Shown: positions 1-8,147, numbered from the stretch's first letter. The stretch is 21,734 nucleotides of DNA from Bacillota bacterium (GCA_023436225.1 JAEZKA010000031.1:1-21734); one strand, 5' to 3'. The notes: generated by a model not told the origin, from the letters alone. Program-made: numbers and translations.

Positions 1-667
1 TGATTCTACCCTTCATCTCATCGTTAGGGAGCTGTACAACGGAGATCGTTGTCTCTGCAACATGATCTGCAGCACATCTTTGAATTGCTGTAACTACATA
101 ATCCTTTGCTTTCTTATCTGCTTCTTCCTTTGCTTTGCTTTCCAAATCCTTGATAAGCAATGCAGTTTCATGTTTAACTTCTTCTTCAACAGTCTTAATC
201 AGATATTCCTTAGCTTGTTCGGAGGTTAATCCAGAAATCTTCTCCAGCTCCTGCAATTGTCTTGTGTGGAATTCCTCCACTTCCTGCTTAACTTTATCAA
301 GCTCGGATTCCTTTTGCGAAAGTCTGGCTTCCTTTTTTTCCAGTGCTTCGGTTTTTCTGTCTAAAGTTTCTTCTTTAGTCAGAACCCTCTTCTCATAGCG
401 TTGTAACTCCGCTCTACGTTCCTTGGTTTCACGCTCGAATTCATTCTTTGCTTTCAAAGCTTCTTCTTTGGCTTCGAGCAAAGCTTCGCGCTTCTTAGTT
501 TCAGCTGTCTTTAGAGCCTCATCTATGATTTCTCTTGCCTTCTCATCTGCACTGCCAATCTTTGCTTCATAAACCTTCTTGCGATAGGCAATTGCAATGA
601 TCCAGGTAAGAATAGCTGTTACCACCAAGGTTGCTGCGATAGCAATTACTAATGCTAAATATGGCAC
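1..667 (-). CDS. rny: Ribonuclease Y, 5' part (partial, runs off left edge)
   Basis: RNase Y is a membrane-anchored endoribonuclease that starts mRNA decay in Firmicutes. About 222 N-terminal residues are present. A hydrophobic anchor lies at residues 3-27 (VPYLALVIAIAATLVV...), followed by a long charged coiled coil at about 28-185 rich in Glu, Lys and Ala. The start of the KH RNA-binding domain follows (AETTISVVQLPNDEMKGRI). The KH remainder and the catalytic HD domain lie outside the window. The start is a GTG at 665-667, chosen because a perfect AGGAGG sits at 675-680, seven bases upstream, and because the anchor begins directly after it. An ATG-only search misses this start. It follows miaB after a 319-bp gap with its own promoter. 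The identification is secure from the anchor, coiled coil and KH layout. Confidence 0.93.
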   Translation of the reverse strand, partial: MPYLALVIAIAATLVVTAILTWIIAIAYRKKVYEAKIGSADEKAREIIDEALKTAETKKREALLEAKEEALKAKNEFERETKERRAELQRYEKRVLTKEETLDRKTEALEKKEARLSQKESELDKVKQEVEEFHTRQLQELEKISGLTSEQAKEYLIKTVEEEVKHETALLIKDLESKAKEEADKKAKDYVVTAIQRCAADHVAETTISVVQLPNDEMKGRI

Positions 668-782
668 AGGAGCACCTCCTTATTTAATTTTCATTGTACA
701 ATACAAGGTAAGAACCTTCAAAATTATATAAATGATATCTAATTTATCATGTTATCACTTGTAATGGATATACAACACTTAA

Positions 783-811
783 ATTTTATACTGTTTTTAC
801 TAATATGTCAA
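783..811 (-). promoter_or_regulatory. Predicted sigma-A promoter of rny
   Basis: On the minus strand there is a perfect -35 TTGACA (806-811), a 17-base spacer and a -10 TAAAAT (783-788). Transcription would start near 776 and give a leader of about 110 bases before the GTG start of rny. The rest of the 668-986 gap is AT-rich and shows no other gene. No experiment supports this site; the call rests on the match and spacing. Confidence 0.6.
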
Positions 812-960
812 GTATACTCACGAATAATTTATCTATTCTGACAAAATATAGTATCAATATATAGGACAATTACTGAGGGCTCCCACAATATAATCTGATA
901 GTAATAATTTTTAATCGCATTATTGATTATTTATTCAAAAGCAAACACGGTATAGTCTAT

Positions 961-995
961 TCATTCACTTAAATATAGTTGAACTTTTAATCAAC
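961..995 (-). terminator. Weak hairpin overlapping the miaB stop codon
   Basis: The minus strand reads TAGTTGA, a short loop, then TCAACTA, giving a 7-bp stem that includes the end of miaB, followed by an A/T-rich stretch. It has no proper run of T. It is at best a weak terminator between miaB and rny. Confidence 0.25.
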
Positions 996-2432
996 TAAAG
1001 TTCCCATATAATAAAAGCCCTTACTCTCATCGAGATATACATCTACGATCGTTCCAATTAAAGTCTTACTACCTTTAAAATGTACCAGTAAGTTATTGCT
1101 TAATCGTCCGGTTAACAGTTCTGGATCCTGCTCGCTTATATCTTCTACCAGGACTTTCTGAACAGTATGTTCATCCTTACCGGCGGCCTTTGCTGAGCTT
1201 TTCTGTATCTCCTTCAGCAGTCGATCAAAGCGTTGATTGGCCACTGCCTCCTCAACTTGTCCTTCCATGGCAGCTGCTGGTGTACCGGTTCGCTTGGAAT
1301 ATAGGAAAGTAAAAGCGCTGTCATAACCCACCTTTTGTATCACATCCAAGGTATCGCAAAAATCCTCTTCCGTCTCGCCAGGGAAACCTACAATAATATC
1401 CGTAGTTAAGGAAATATCCGGAACAGCGGCGCGGATTTTGTCTACCAGCTCCAGATAGCTTTCTTTCGTATATTTACGATTCATTATACGAAGGAGCCTA
1501 GAACTGCCGGATTGAATCGGTAAATGCAGATGCTTACATATCTTCTTGCTATGCTTCATAACTTCAATCAATTCATCCGACAAATCCTTCGGATGGGAGG
1601 TCATAAAACGAATACGTTCTATGCCGTCAATCTTCTCAATTTCCTGCAAAAGCTTTGCAAAGGACATCGGGGGCTCCAGATTCTTGCCATAGGAGTTTAC
1701 ATTCTGTCCGAGTAGCATGACCTCAACCACACCATCCTTGGCAAGAGCCTTGATTTCATCCAGAATATCCTCAGGATTTCGACTGCGTTCTCTTCCTCTT
1801 ACATAAGGAACGATGCAGTAGCTGCAGAAATTATTGCAGCCAAACATAATGTTGACTCCTGCCTTGAACTGATACTTGCGGTCATTCGGCAGATTCTCTA
1901 CAATCATATCCGTATTCTGCCACAGGTCAATTACCATTCGTTTCGAATCCAGACGAATTTGTAACAGCTCAGCCAGCTTAAAGATATTGTGGGTACCAAA
2001 TATTATATCGACAAAACGGTAGCTGGTTTTTATTTTCTCCACGGCTGAGGCTTCCTGCATCATACAACCACAAAGGGCGATTAACATGCCCGGATGCTTT
2101 TGCTTCAGCTTGCCTACATATCCCAGTCTGCCATATACTCTGTTATTCGCATTTTCTCTGACAGTACAGGTATTATAAATGACAAAATCGGCATCCTCCG
2201 ACTCGGTTTCGACATAACCGATTTGTTTCAGAATTCCAGCTATTTTCTCCGAATCACGACTGTTCATCTGACAGCCAAAAGTTGTAATACAATAGGTTAA
2301 GGGCCGTCCAATCTCTTCACTTCTTGCTTTGATGGCCTCCCTGCATTTTGCGATGTAATACCATTGACGCTGCGGCTCCTGTTTGTCCGGCTCCTTCGTC
2401 AAATCTATGCTATTCAAATCAAATTCTAACAT
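987..2432 (-). CDS. miaB: tRNA-2-methylthio-N6-dimethylallyladenosine synthase MiaB
   Basis: MiaB is a radical-SAM methylthiotransferase that adds a methylthio group to i6A at position 37 of tRNAs reading UNN codons. The 481-residue protein has the three domains of the family. The N-terminal UPF0004 domain carries the auxiliary cluster cysteines C54 (FGCQMN), C89 (NTCTVR) and C123 (CGCM). The radical-SAM core has C199-x3-C203-x2-C206 (FGCNNFCSYC). A C-terminal TRAM domain covers roughly residues 413-478. The open frame extends six codons further to a TTG at 2450, but the ATG at 2432 has GGAG seven bases upstream and is preferred. The N-terminal extension of about 45 residues before the first domain is common in clostridial MiaB. 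It lies between the M14 peptidase and rny and has its own promoter. Confidence 0.95.
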   Translation of the reverse strand: MLEFDLNSIDLTKEPDKQEPQRQWYYIAKCREAIKARSEEIGRPLTYCITTFGCQMNSRDSEKIAGILKQIGYVETESEDADFVIYNTCTVRENANNRVYGRLGYVGKLKQKHPGMLIALCGCMMQEASAVEKIKTSYRFVDIIFGTHNIFKLAELLQIRLDSKRMVIDLWQNTDMIVENLPNDRKYQFKAGVNIMFGCNNFCSYCIVPYVRGRERSRNPEDILDEIKALAKDGVVEVMLLGQNVNSYGKNLEPPMSFAKLLQEIEKIDGIERIRFMTSHPKDLSDELIEVMKHSKKICKHLHLPIQSGSSRLLRIMNRKYTKESYLELVDKIRAAVPDISLTTDIIVGFPGETEEDFCDTLDVIQKVGYDSAFTFLYSKRTGTPAAAMEGQVEEAVANQRFDRLLKEIQKSSAKAAGKDEHTVQKVLVEDISEQDPELLTGRLSNNLLVHFKGSKTLIGTIVDVYLDESKGFYYMGTLVD

Positions 2433-2464
2433 GTTCATTCTCCATTCCAAAAATCATATACTTA

Positions 2465-2493
2465 TGTATACCATTTTTCGATATGGTTTGCAA
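2465..2493 (-). promoter_or_regulatory. Predicted sigma-A promoter of miaB
   Basis: The minus strand has TTGCAA (2488-2493), a 17-base spacer and TATACA (2465-2470), about 33 bases before the chosen miaB start. The -35 box lies inside a perfect 10-bp palindrome, GTTTGCAAAC (2486-2495), and the spacer contains an ACCAT/ATGGT inverted pair. This may mark an operator, but that is a guess. Confidence 0.5.
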
Positions 2494-2581
2494 ACAGAAT
2501 TTTCGAAATTGCATTCCTTAACAACATCCTCTTGCTTGGATGATGTCTATAGATGCGACATTCTTACAGTTGGCCATCAAG

Positions 2582-3553
2582 TTATATTGATAGCAGCATA
2601 AAACCGAATTCAGATATCAGCAGCTTGATTTCCTTAAAAGTTGATGACCGATAGGTATCCGATAATGGAAATTCAGCCTCATCCTCCACTGTTTCAATTG
2701 TGATCGCCGGTTTATGGAAGTACTCACTGTAATAGTGAACCGTATTTCCACCGCTGTCGCCCACTTCGCACTCCTCTTGGGGAGGAACCAGCTTATACTC
2801 TGTTATCTCACATAACCTGGTGGCAATATCTAGCTGCTTTTTATTGTAGCTGTCCGGCATCTTATTCCGGTAATAATAAATCTCTTTTCCTCTGGAGTGA
2901 AAATCCAGAAAGCCGATGCTTGGATAATCATGAAAAAGACGGATTAATGCCTTAGTCTCTTCCTCACTAGCCGGATAATCCCCTTCGAATTTCTGTTTCC
3001 ATAATTGGGATGGAAAATTACGATTGATATCGACTCCTCTTCCGTTCGCTTTCCATTCTCTATAATCGATATTTTTGTTTTCACAGGCTTGCCTTAGTTG
3101 TACGTCGCGGAGGGTACCAAAACCCTTCTGTGCAATCATATAACCATCGGGGTTCAACAACGGAACAAATAATATAGTATAGGTCTGAAGCAGCTCATAA
3201 ATGCAGGCACCATATAGCATTTGTTCGTATTCCTCTTTTATATGAACATTTGGTATTTCAAGCTTTTTCTTAAGCGCAAGCTTCTGGTGTCTGAAATTCA
3301 TATAAAGATCTGCATAATACTCTATTATTTTCAAGAGAACAATTGGATTTACGGTCTCTCTTCCATGGACTCCACCGCAGCAGATGATATTATTTTGTCC
3401 CAATCCCAGCTTTAATAAAATAATATCTCGATTATCATGGGTCTCGCCAATCGTGACATATTTTATAATATTATCGAATTGCTTCGCCAGACATTTCGCA
3501 GCCCGGGTATATTTATCATAAAGAAAATCAGTCTCATCAAAATTGATTATCAT
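2582..3553 (-). CDS. M14-family zinc carboxypeptidase
   Basis: This is a zinc metallopeptidase of the M14 (carboxypeptidase A) family. The zinc ligands appear in order: HGRE near residue 66 (GGVHGRETVNP) and a histidine in GFLDFHSRGKE near residue 215. Substrate-binding motifs LNPDGY and GVDINRNFP lie between them, and the catalytic glutamate is in AITIETVED near residue 284. There is no signal peptide, so the protein looks cytoplasmic. M14 relatives in Firmicutes often cleave gamma-D-glutamyl-diaminopimelate bonds in muropeptides, so a role in peptidoglycan fragment recycling or spore cell wall is possible but not shown. The frame opens at ATG 3565, but AAAGG sits only one base before it. 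The ATG at 3553 is 13 bases from the AAAGG and matches the leader layout of three other genes here. The protein is about 323 residues. Confidence 0.85.
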   Translation of the reverse strand: MIINFDETDFLYDKYTRAAKCLAKQFDNIIKYVTIGETHDNRDIILLKLGLGQNNIICCGGVHGRETVNPIVLLKIIEYYADLYMNFRHQKLALKKKLEIPNVHIKEEYEQMLYGACIYELLQTYTILFVPLLNPDGYMIAQKGFGTLRDVQLRQACENKNIDYREWKANGRGVDINRNFPSQLWKQKFEGDYPASEEETKALIRLFHDYPSIGFLDFHSRGKEIYYYRNKMPDSYNKKQLDIATRLCEITEYKLVPPQEECEVGDSGGNTVHYYSEYFHKPAITIETVEDEAEFPLSDTYRSSTFKEIKLLISEFGFMLLSI

Positions 3554-3609
3554 AAAAACAACCATGCCTTTCTTAAAAACTGCATACTACGGGCAAGATA
3601 CAATATTTT

Positions 3610-3629
3610 ATCACATAATTATATGTGAT
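3610..3629. repeat. Perfect inverted repeat upstream of the M14 peptidase
   Basis: ATCACATA and TATGTGAT form a perfect 8-bp inverted repeat separated by ATTA, about 55 bases upstream of the M14 peptidase start. The symmetry and position suit a repressor operator. It could also fold as a small hairpin. No factor can be assigned. Confidence 0.35.
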
Positions 3630-3717
3630 TAAGTTATCTTTATGACTAAAATTTTATATGATCTCATATTTTGTATATGATGTAAGCATCTCTTGGGAAC
3701 TTTTTATTATTAAGAAT

Positions 3718-3773
3718 CGTAAAAGGAAGGCTGATAGACATCCCTTATTGTTGAGATGAATCGCCTTCCTTCT
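3718..3773 (-). terminator. Large hairpin terminator after hflC
   Basis: On the minus strand, AGAAGGAAGGC (3763-3773) pairs with GCCTTCCTT (3723-3731). The inner CATCTC/GGGATG segments extend the stem past an internal loop. TTTTAC follows the second arm. It begins about 27 bases past the hflC stop and separates hflKC from the M14 peptidase gene. The T run is short, so efficiency is uncertain. In the plus direction the stem is followed by TCTTTAATG, which gives little support. Confidence 0.6.
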
Positions 3774-3799
3774 TTAATGATCTATATTAGATTAATGAA

Positions 3800-4681
3800 T
3801 TATTTTACATCATAAAAGATTTTTGCAATTGGAGAATCTTTAGACAGAATTAATGTCTTGTCTTCGCCGCTTAAGGAAGCTCTGGCCGCCTCAAGAGAGC
3901 GAATGAAGGTATAAAACTCACTCTTCGATTCGGTGGAATATGCCTTAGACAGAATTCTCATGTATTCAGCCTCACCTTCAGCAATAATCTTGGCAGCTTC
4001 TGCTTCTGCATTAGAGATACTGATTGATACCTCTTTATCCGTTGTATTACGAATCTTCTGTGCTTCTGATTCCCCTTCTGCCGTATAGGTAGCTGCAATC
4101 TGTCCACGCTCTGAGATCATTCTTTCAAATACCGCATTCTTATTGTCACTGGGAAGATCCAGATGTTTTGTCTCAACAGAGATCAGCTCAATTCCGTATT
4201 GATCCATCGAAGTACCGATATTCTCCATGAAGCCCTGATTTAACTCACCATCTCTGCCACTTATGACATCGGCCTGGGATAGGCTGCTGATTTCACTCTT
4301 CATAGCATTATATACAATTGAGTCAATTCTGCCTTCCGCCGCTACAATCGAGGAATTTAAGGTCTGTGCAAAGAGGATCGGACTTTTAATTCTCCAAAGA
4401 ACATAGCTGTCAGCTACCATTGTTTTCTTATCCATGGTTATCACTTCGGATGCTTCCATATCATAGAGTTGGATACTTTTCGGTAATACATCTACATTCT
4501 CAATAAAGGGGGTACGGAAGGATAAACCTGCTTCGCTGTTCACCCGCTCAATCTTTCCAAACCTTTTCACTAATGTATATTCATTCTCTTTGGTTACAAT
4601 CGTTGCAGAAAATAGAATGATAATTCCGGCTATGATAATAATAAGAATCAATACTCCTGTAAATTTGTTCGTCTTTTTCAT
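3800..4681 (-). CDS. hflC: FtsH protease modulator HflC (SPFH/prohibitin family)
   Basis: HflC pairs with HflK in a membrane-embedded, cage-like complex around the FtsH protease and limits its access to membrane substrates. The protein is 293 residues. It has one N-terminal transmembrane helix (about 9-28) preceded by KK, then an SPFH/band-7 domain (about 30-190) starting ENEYTLVKRFGKIERVN. A helical stretch rich in Ala and Glu follows (about 195-265; AEAEAAKIIAEGEAEY), typical of prohibitin-like proteins. GGAGG lies nine bases before the ATG. The start codon shares one base with the hflK stop (TAATG), so the two are probably translationally coupled. A hairpin terminator follows. Length and domain order are normal for the family. 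Confidence 0.92.
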   Translation of the reverse strand: MKKTNKFTGVLILIIIIAGIIILFSATIVTKENEYTLVKRFGKIERVNSEAGLSFRTPFIENVDVLPKSIQLYDMEASEVITMDKKTMVADSYVLWRIKSPILFAQTLNSSIVAAEGRIDSIVYNAMKSEISSLSQADVISGRDGELNQGFMENIGTSMDQYGIELISVETKHLDLPSDNKNAVFERMISERGQIAATYTAEGESEAQKIRNTTDKEVSISISNAEAEAAKIIAEGEAEYMRILSKAYSTESKSEFYTFIRSLEAARASLSGEDKTLILSKDSPIAKIFYDVK

Positions 4682-5649
4682 TATCTGGTACCTCCTTCCA
4701 TCAGACTATCGAGTGGCAATAGCTTTTGAACATCGCCATCTCCGCTATCGATAATAACCTTCAAGGAAGGAAGAACATCCTCCATTGCCTCGTAGAACAT
4801 TCTCTGCTTCGTGATCAGAGGATACTTAAGGTATTCTTCATACATTTCAGTAAATCTTGACACCTCAGCATAAGCCTCATTGACTCTCTGGGCCTTGCTG
4901 GTCTGTGCATCCTGTAAAATCTTATCCACCTGAGCTTCCGCTTTAGGGAGTTGCTCATTGCTATATTTATTTGCATTATTTAATGCAGTTTCCTTACCCT
5001 GCTTTGCTGTTTCTACTGATTTAAATGCCTCCATAACTGCAGTAGTCGGTGGCTCGGCATCTTGTATTGTTATATTCACTAATTGAATACCGATATCCTG
5101 CTTCTCCAGCATCTCCAATATGGAGGATTTGATAGCTGTTTGGATCTCCAGCTTTCCGGTAGTAATTACACTATCGACATCATAGCTACCAACCACCATT
5201 CGGATACTGCTCTGAGCAATATTCTTAAGTATTGTAACCGGCTCCTCGGAAGCATATAACGCCTTCACTGGATCCGATACTCTATATTCTAAGTAAAAAT
5301 CAACATTAACGAAATTAAAATCCTTCGTGATCATCATGGATTCCGACTCGTTTTTGGTATTGGTCTCTAAATCATATCCTATTGTTAAGCTCTTGATAGT
5401 GGTGTCAACCTTATGAACCTGTTGAATGAACGGTATCTTAAAATGTAAACCGGCTGAATTTACTGTCTGTGCCTTGCCGAAGGTGGTTACCACTGCTTGT
5501 TCCTGCTCTTTAATTTCAAAAAACGCACTTGTGGAGATAATTATTAATACGATGATTACCGCAAGAATGGTTATCAGCTTACCAAAACGTTTCATAAAGC
5601 TGCCAAAACCGTTTCCCGAAGGAAAATCATAAACCTTCTTTTCTTCCAT
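4681..5649 (-). CDS. hflK: FtsH protease modulator HflK (SPFH/prohibitin family)
   Basis: HflK is the partner of HflC in the complex that modulates FtsH. The protein has 322 residues. A short glycine-containing cytoplasmic N-terminus (PSGNGFGSFMKRFGK) precedes one transmembrane helix (about 24-44). The SPFH domain starts EIKEQEQAVVTTFGKAQTVN, and a helical region (about 210-275) follows that contains NEQLPKAEAQVDKILQDA. The Gly-rich N-terminus and the Q-AV-TTFGK motif separate HflK from HflC. The start ATG at 5649 has GAGG seven bases upstream, inside GAAAGGAAGAGG. The gap from proA is only about 56 bases with no strong promoter or terminator, so it may be read through from proA. It is coupled to hflC by a TAATG overlap. 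Confidence 0.92.
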   Translation of the reverse strand: MEEKKVYDFPSGNGFGSFMKRFGKLITILAVIIVLIIISTSAFFEIKEQEQAVVTTFGKAQTVNSAGLHFKIPFIQQVHKVDTTIKSLTIGYDLETNTKNESESMMITKDFNFVNVDFYLEYRVSDPVKALYASEEPVTILKNIAQSSIRMVVGSYDVDSVITTGKLEIQTAIKSSILEMLEKQDIGIQLVNITIQDAEPPTTAVMEAFKSVETAKQGKETALNNANKYSNEQLPKAEAQVDKILQDAQTSKAQRVNEAYAEVSRFTEMYEEYLKYPLITKQRMFYEAMEDVLPSLKVIIDSGDGDVQKLLPLDSLMEGGTR

Positions 5650-5705
5650 TTATTATCCTCTTCCTTTCTAAAACCATAACAATATAACATCATTTCATTT
5701 TCACA

Positions 5706-6953
5706 CTATTGTCTAATCTGTCCATTTCCGAAGATAATGTATTTGATTGTTGTTAATGCTTTTAACCCCATAGGCCCTCTTGCATGAAGCTTCTGGGTAC
5801 TGATACCGATTTCTGCTCCAAAACCAAATTCATTCCCATCAGAGAATCTGGTAGAGGCATTGACATAAACTGCAGCCGAATCTATCTCATTTAAGAATTT
5901 CATCGCATGCTCATAATCCTTTGTTATGATTGCTTCCGAATGCTTCGTACTGTAATAATTAATATGTGCAATCGCTTCCTCAATACTGTCCACAACCTTT
6001 AAGGAAATGATTTTATCCAGATATTCCGTGGCATAATCCTCGTCCGTAGCAGGTACCAACCCCTTATGCAATGCGCATGCCCGTTCATCCGCACGGATCT
6101 CTATCTCCTTCCCGTGTAATCTATCATAAAGCAAGGGGATAAAGTCACTATAAATCTTTTCGTGCAGCACCAAGGATTCACAGGTGTTGCACACTCCGAG
6201 ACGCTGGGTTTTCGCATTATCAATAATGTCCAAGGCCATATTAAAATCAGCGAATTCATCGACATATATATGGCAATTACCTGTACCGGTCTCAATGACA
6301 GGAACCGTACTGTTTTCCACCACGGTCTTAATCAGACCGGCTCCACCACGCGGAATCAAAACATCAATATAGCGATTTAACTTCATAAAATCTCTGGCTA
6401 CCTCTCTGGAGGTATCCTCCACCAAAGATACGGCATCCTCGTTAATACCTGTACTACGAAGCCCACTTCTCAATGCTTTTACAATTGCTTGATTCGAGTG
6501 AATAGCATCACTGCCGCCACGAAGAATTACTGCATTTCCAGTCTTAAAGCATAAGCCGAAGGCATCCGCAGTTACATTTGGTCTTGATTCGTAGATCATT
6601 CCGACAACTCCGAGCGGAACTACCTTTTGACCAATCTGTAACCCATTGGGACGTACCGTCATGGATAACACCTCACCGATAGGATCGGGTAATGAACAGA
6701 TTTGCAGAATACCATCAACCATTCCCTGTATGCGATCCGGTGTTAGTCGTAATCGATCGATTAGGGAGCTCTTTACATTATTCGCTATTGCTTGCTTTAC
6801 ATCAATTTCATTGGCTGCTAAGATTTCTGCCTGCTGTTCCAGTAATGCGCCAGCACAGGCTCTAAGAGCCGTATTCTTCTCCTCCTGACCAAGAAGATTT
6901 AAGCTGATGGATGCTTTCTTCGCATTACTTCCCAGTTGTTCAAGATAATTCAT
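5706..6953 (-). CDS. proA: Gamma-glutamyl phosphate reductase (glutamate-5-semialdehyde dehydrogenase)
   Basis: ProA carries out the second step of proline synthesis. It uses NADPH to reduce gamma-glutamyl phosphate to glutamate-5-semialdehyde, which cyclises to pyrroline-5-carboxylate. The 415-residue protein shows the aldehyde-dehydrogenase-like fold motifs VIYESRPNVTADAFGL, LRGGSDAIHSN and the conserved VPVIETGTGNCHIYVD. The catalytic cysteine lies in NAKTQRLGVCNTCES, near residue 274. Although the frame opens at 6977, AGGAGG ends six bases before the ATG at 6953, which fixes the start. ProB lies upstream in the same direction, separated by DUF896 and the 5-formyl-THF cyclo-ligase gene. 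The length matches the usual 410-420 residues. Confidence 0.96.
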   Translation of the reverse strand: MNYLEQLGSNAKKASISLNLLGQEEKNTALRACAGALLEQQAEILAANEIDVKQAIANNVKSSLIDRLRLTPDRIQGMVDGILQICSLPDPIGEVLSMTVRPNGLQIGQKVVPLGVVGMIYESRPNVTADAFGLCFKTGNAVILRGGSDAIHSNQAIVKALRSGLRSTGINEDAVSLVEDTSREVARDFMKLNRYIDVLIPRGGAGLIKTVVENSTVPVIETGTGNCHIYVDEFADFNMALDIIDNAKTQRLGVCNTCESLVLHEKIYSDFIPLLYDRLHGKEIEIRADERACALHKGLVPATDEDYATEYLDKIISLKVVDSIEEAIAHINYYSTKHSEAIITKDYEHAMKFLNEIDSAAVYVNASTRFSDGNEFGFGAEIGISTQKLHARGPMGLKALTTIKYIIFGNGQIRQ

Positions 6954-6974
6954 ATATTTCCTCCTCTCCTTCTC

Positions 6975-6994
6975 CAATCAAGCCTATGATTGGA
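6975..6994. repeat. Small hairpin just upstream of proA
   Basis: CCAATCA (6975-6981) and TGATTGG (6988-6994) form a perfect 7-bp stem with a 6-base loop between the cyclo-ligase stop and the proA ribosome binding site. It lacks a T run. It could be a processing or translation-modulating hairpin, or chance. Confidence 0.3.
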
Positions 6995-7007
6995 CCTAAC
7001 AGATTAC

Positions 7008-7595
7008 CTAGCTACATAATATCTTTTTTGTAGGTGTAATGATTGCATCAGCTCTTACATCATATTCATAAGCAGTAATATGTTCTATTAATTGAAAATC
7101 ATAACAAGCTGCAATTTTATAAAAATGATCTTTTGGGTAGCTTGACAGATATCTGTCGTAATAGCCGGCACCGTATCCGATCCGATTTCCCATCAAATCA
7201 AAGGCTAATCCGGGTAAAATCATTAAATTAACGCCCGATGCTTCATTCGTTGTATTCTCCTGATATCGCCTTTCTTCATCGGGTAAAGGTTCCAGAATGT
7301 TAAAGCTGCTCCGCTTTAGACTCTTAAAATTGTCAATGCGGTAAAATTCCATTCGATGCTCCTCTTCGACTCTCGGAACATAAACCTGTTTATCCTCCCG
7401 TAATGCCTGAAGAATGATTTCTTTGGTGTTAAGCTCAGAGTGGAAGGAGATATAGCAAAAAAGTCTTCGGCATTGACGATACACCTTTGTACACAGTAAG
7501 CTCTGGCGAATTAAATCATCATATGCCTTTCGGTCATCCATTGAGATATTGCTTCTCAATTCCTTCATACTTCTTCTGATTTCGACCTTTGTCAT
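7008..7595 (-). CDS. 5-formyltetrahydrofolate cyclo-ligase
   Basis: This enzyme converts 5-formyl-THF to 5,10-methenyl-THF with ATP, returning a stored folate to the one-carbon pool. The 195-residue protein carries the family signature near the C-terminus, MGNRIGYGAGYYDRYL, with the glycine-rich ATP/phosphate loop. The N-terminal Lys/Arg-rich helix (KVEIRRSMKELR) is typical of the family, as is VMILPGLAFD-like MILPGLAFDL. The ATG at 7595 is preceded by AGGA about ten bases upstream, which is a modest site. It sits between DUF896 and proA. There is no known direct link to proline synthesis, so the grouping may simply reflect shared transcription. The length is normal for bacterial members (180-200). 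Confidence 0.93.
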   Translation of the reverse strand: MTKVEIRRSMKELRSNISMDDRKAYDDLIRQSLLCTKVYRQCRRLFCYISFHSELNTKEIILQALREDKQVYVPRVEEEHRMEFYRIDNFKSLKRSSFNILEPLPDEERRYQENTTNEASGVNLMILPGLAFDLMGNRIGYGAGYYDRYLSSYPKDHFYKIAACYDFQLIEHITAYEYDVRADAIITPTKKILCS

Positions 7596-7707
7596 ATCAT
7601 ATCATCCTATTCTTAAAATATCATGATAGCTGCTATTAAAAACTGCTAATAGAAATCTAATCATTCATTAATATTCCATTCTGTAGCATCGATGTAGCAA
7701 ATAGCTT

Positions 7708-7755
7708 GGAAGAACGAGGTGTTTGTTCATATGAGCAAACCTCGATGCTTCTTCC
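7708..7755. terminator. Long hairpin between DUF896 and cyclo-ligase genes
   Basis: The outer arms GGAAGAA (7708-7714) and TTCTTCC (7749-7755) pair. The inner CGAGG/CCTCG and GTTTG/CAAAC segments stack around a TCATATGA tip. Neither direction has a clear T run, so it may be a weak terminator, an RNA-processing hairpin or a read-through point for the genes downstream. Confidence 0.4.
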
Positions 7756-7780
7756 TGTGTATAGTTGTTCTTTCTTCACA

Positions 7781-7993
7781 CTACTTTTTATTTCTCAAAT
7801 CGGATGCCTTAGTAATGGATCCATCCGGATTCACTAGAGATACATTTTCTAAGGTACCACGAAGATTCTGACGAATTGCAGCGATATATTCGCTTCGAAG
7901 TCTGGCTTGTTCTACCTTCTCTTCTTCGCTTAACCCTTCCTTTTGGGATTTGTGATATAATTCGTTAATTCGTGTAATTCTTTGATCGTCCAT
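7781..7993 (-). CDS. DUF896 (YnzC-like) small cytosolic protein
   Basis: The 70-residue protein matches the DUF896/YnzC family. A pair of N-terminal helices (ITRINELYHKSQKEGLSEEE) is followed by a conserved RLRSEYIAAIRQNLRGTLENV stretch, then the characteristic VNPDGS turn and a basic tail. These proteins are small, cytosolic and mostly helical, and their function is unknown. B. subtilis YnzC has been linked to SOS-region genes, but no such link is visible here. The ATG at 7993 has AAAGG 12 bases upstream in the leader GAAAGGCATGGTTAATAT. That leader is shared with other genes in this window. The gene sits downstream of proB after a gap of about 150 bases. Confidence 0.88.
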   Translation of the reverse strand: MDDQRITRINELYHKSQKEGLSEEEKVEQARLRSEYIAAIRQNLRGTLENVSLVNPDGSITKASDLRNKK

Positions 7994-8147
7994 ATATTAA
8001 CCATGCCTTTCTTCCTAACCTAAAACATTATGCGAGAAAATCTTTGATTTTTTCTATCATTTTACATTCTGCAAGACGCCACGAACTTGGGCTGCTGCAA
8101 ATAAAATGCCGATTGAAAAATCTTATGATTTTAATTCTTTAACCTTA

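Noticed and set aside
135..398. Plus-strand open frame of 87 codons in the rny region
   Set aside because: It is an antisense shadow of the RNase Y coiled coil and has no ribosome binding site or family resemblance. The other plus-strand frames over minus-strand genes were rejected for the same reason.
668..986. Small RNA or hidden gene in the 319-base gap before rny
   Set aside because: Apart from the proposed promoter and a weak hairpin at the miaB end the stretch is plain AT-rich DNA. I see no coding frame with a ribosome binding site and no strong structure.
2433..2581. Short gene between the M14 peptidase and miaB
   Set aside because: The plus-strand frame crossing it lacks a ribosome binding site and runs into both neighbours in antisense. 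The region is better explained as the miaB promoter.
3610..3629. CRP-type site upstream of the M14 peptidase
   Set aside because: The half-sites are TCACA then TGTGA, the reverse order of the TGTGA-N6-TCACA consensus, so this is not a normal CRP/FNR-type site.
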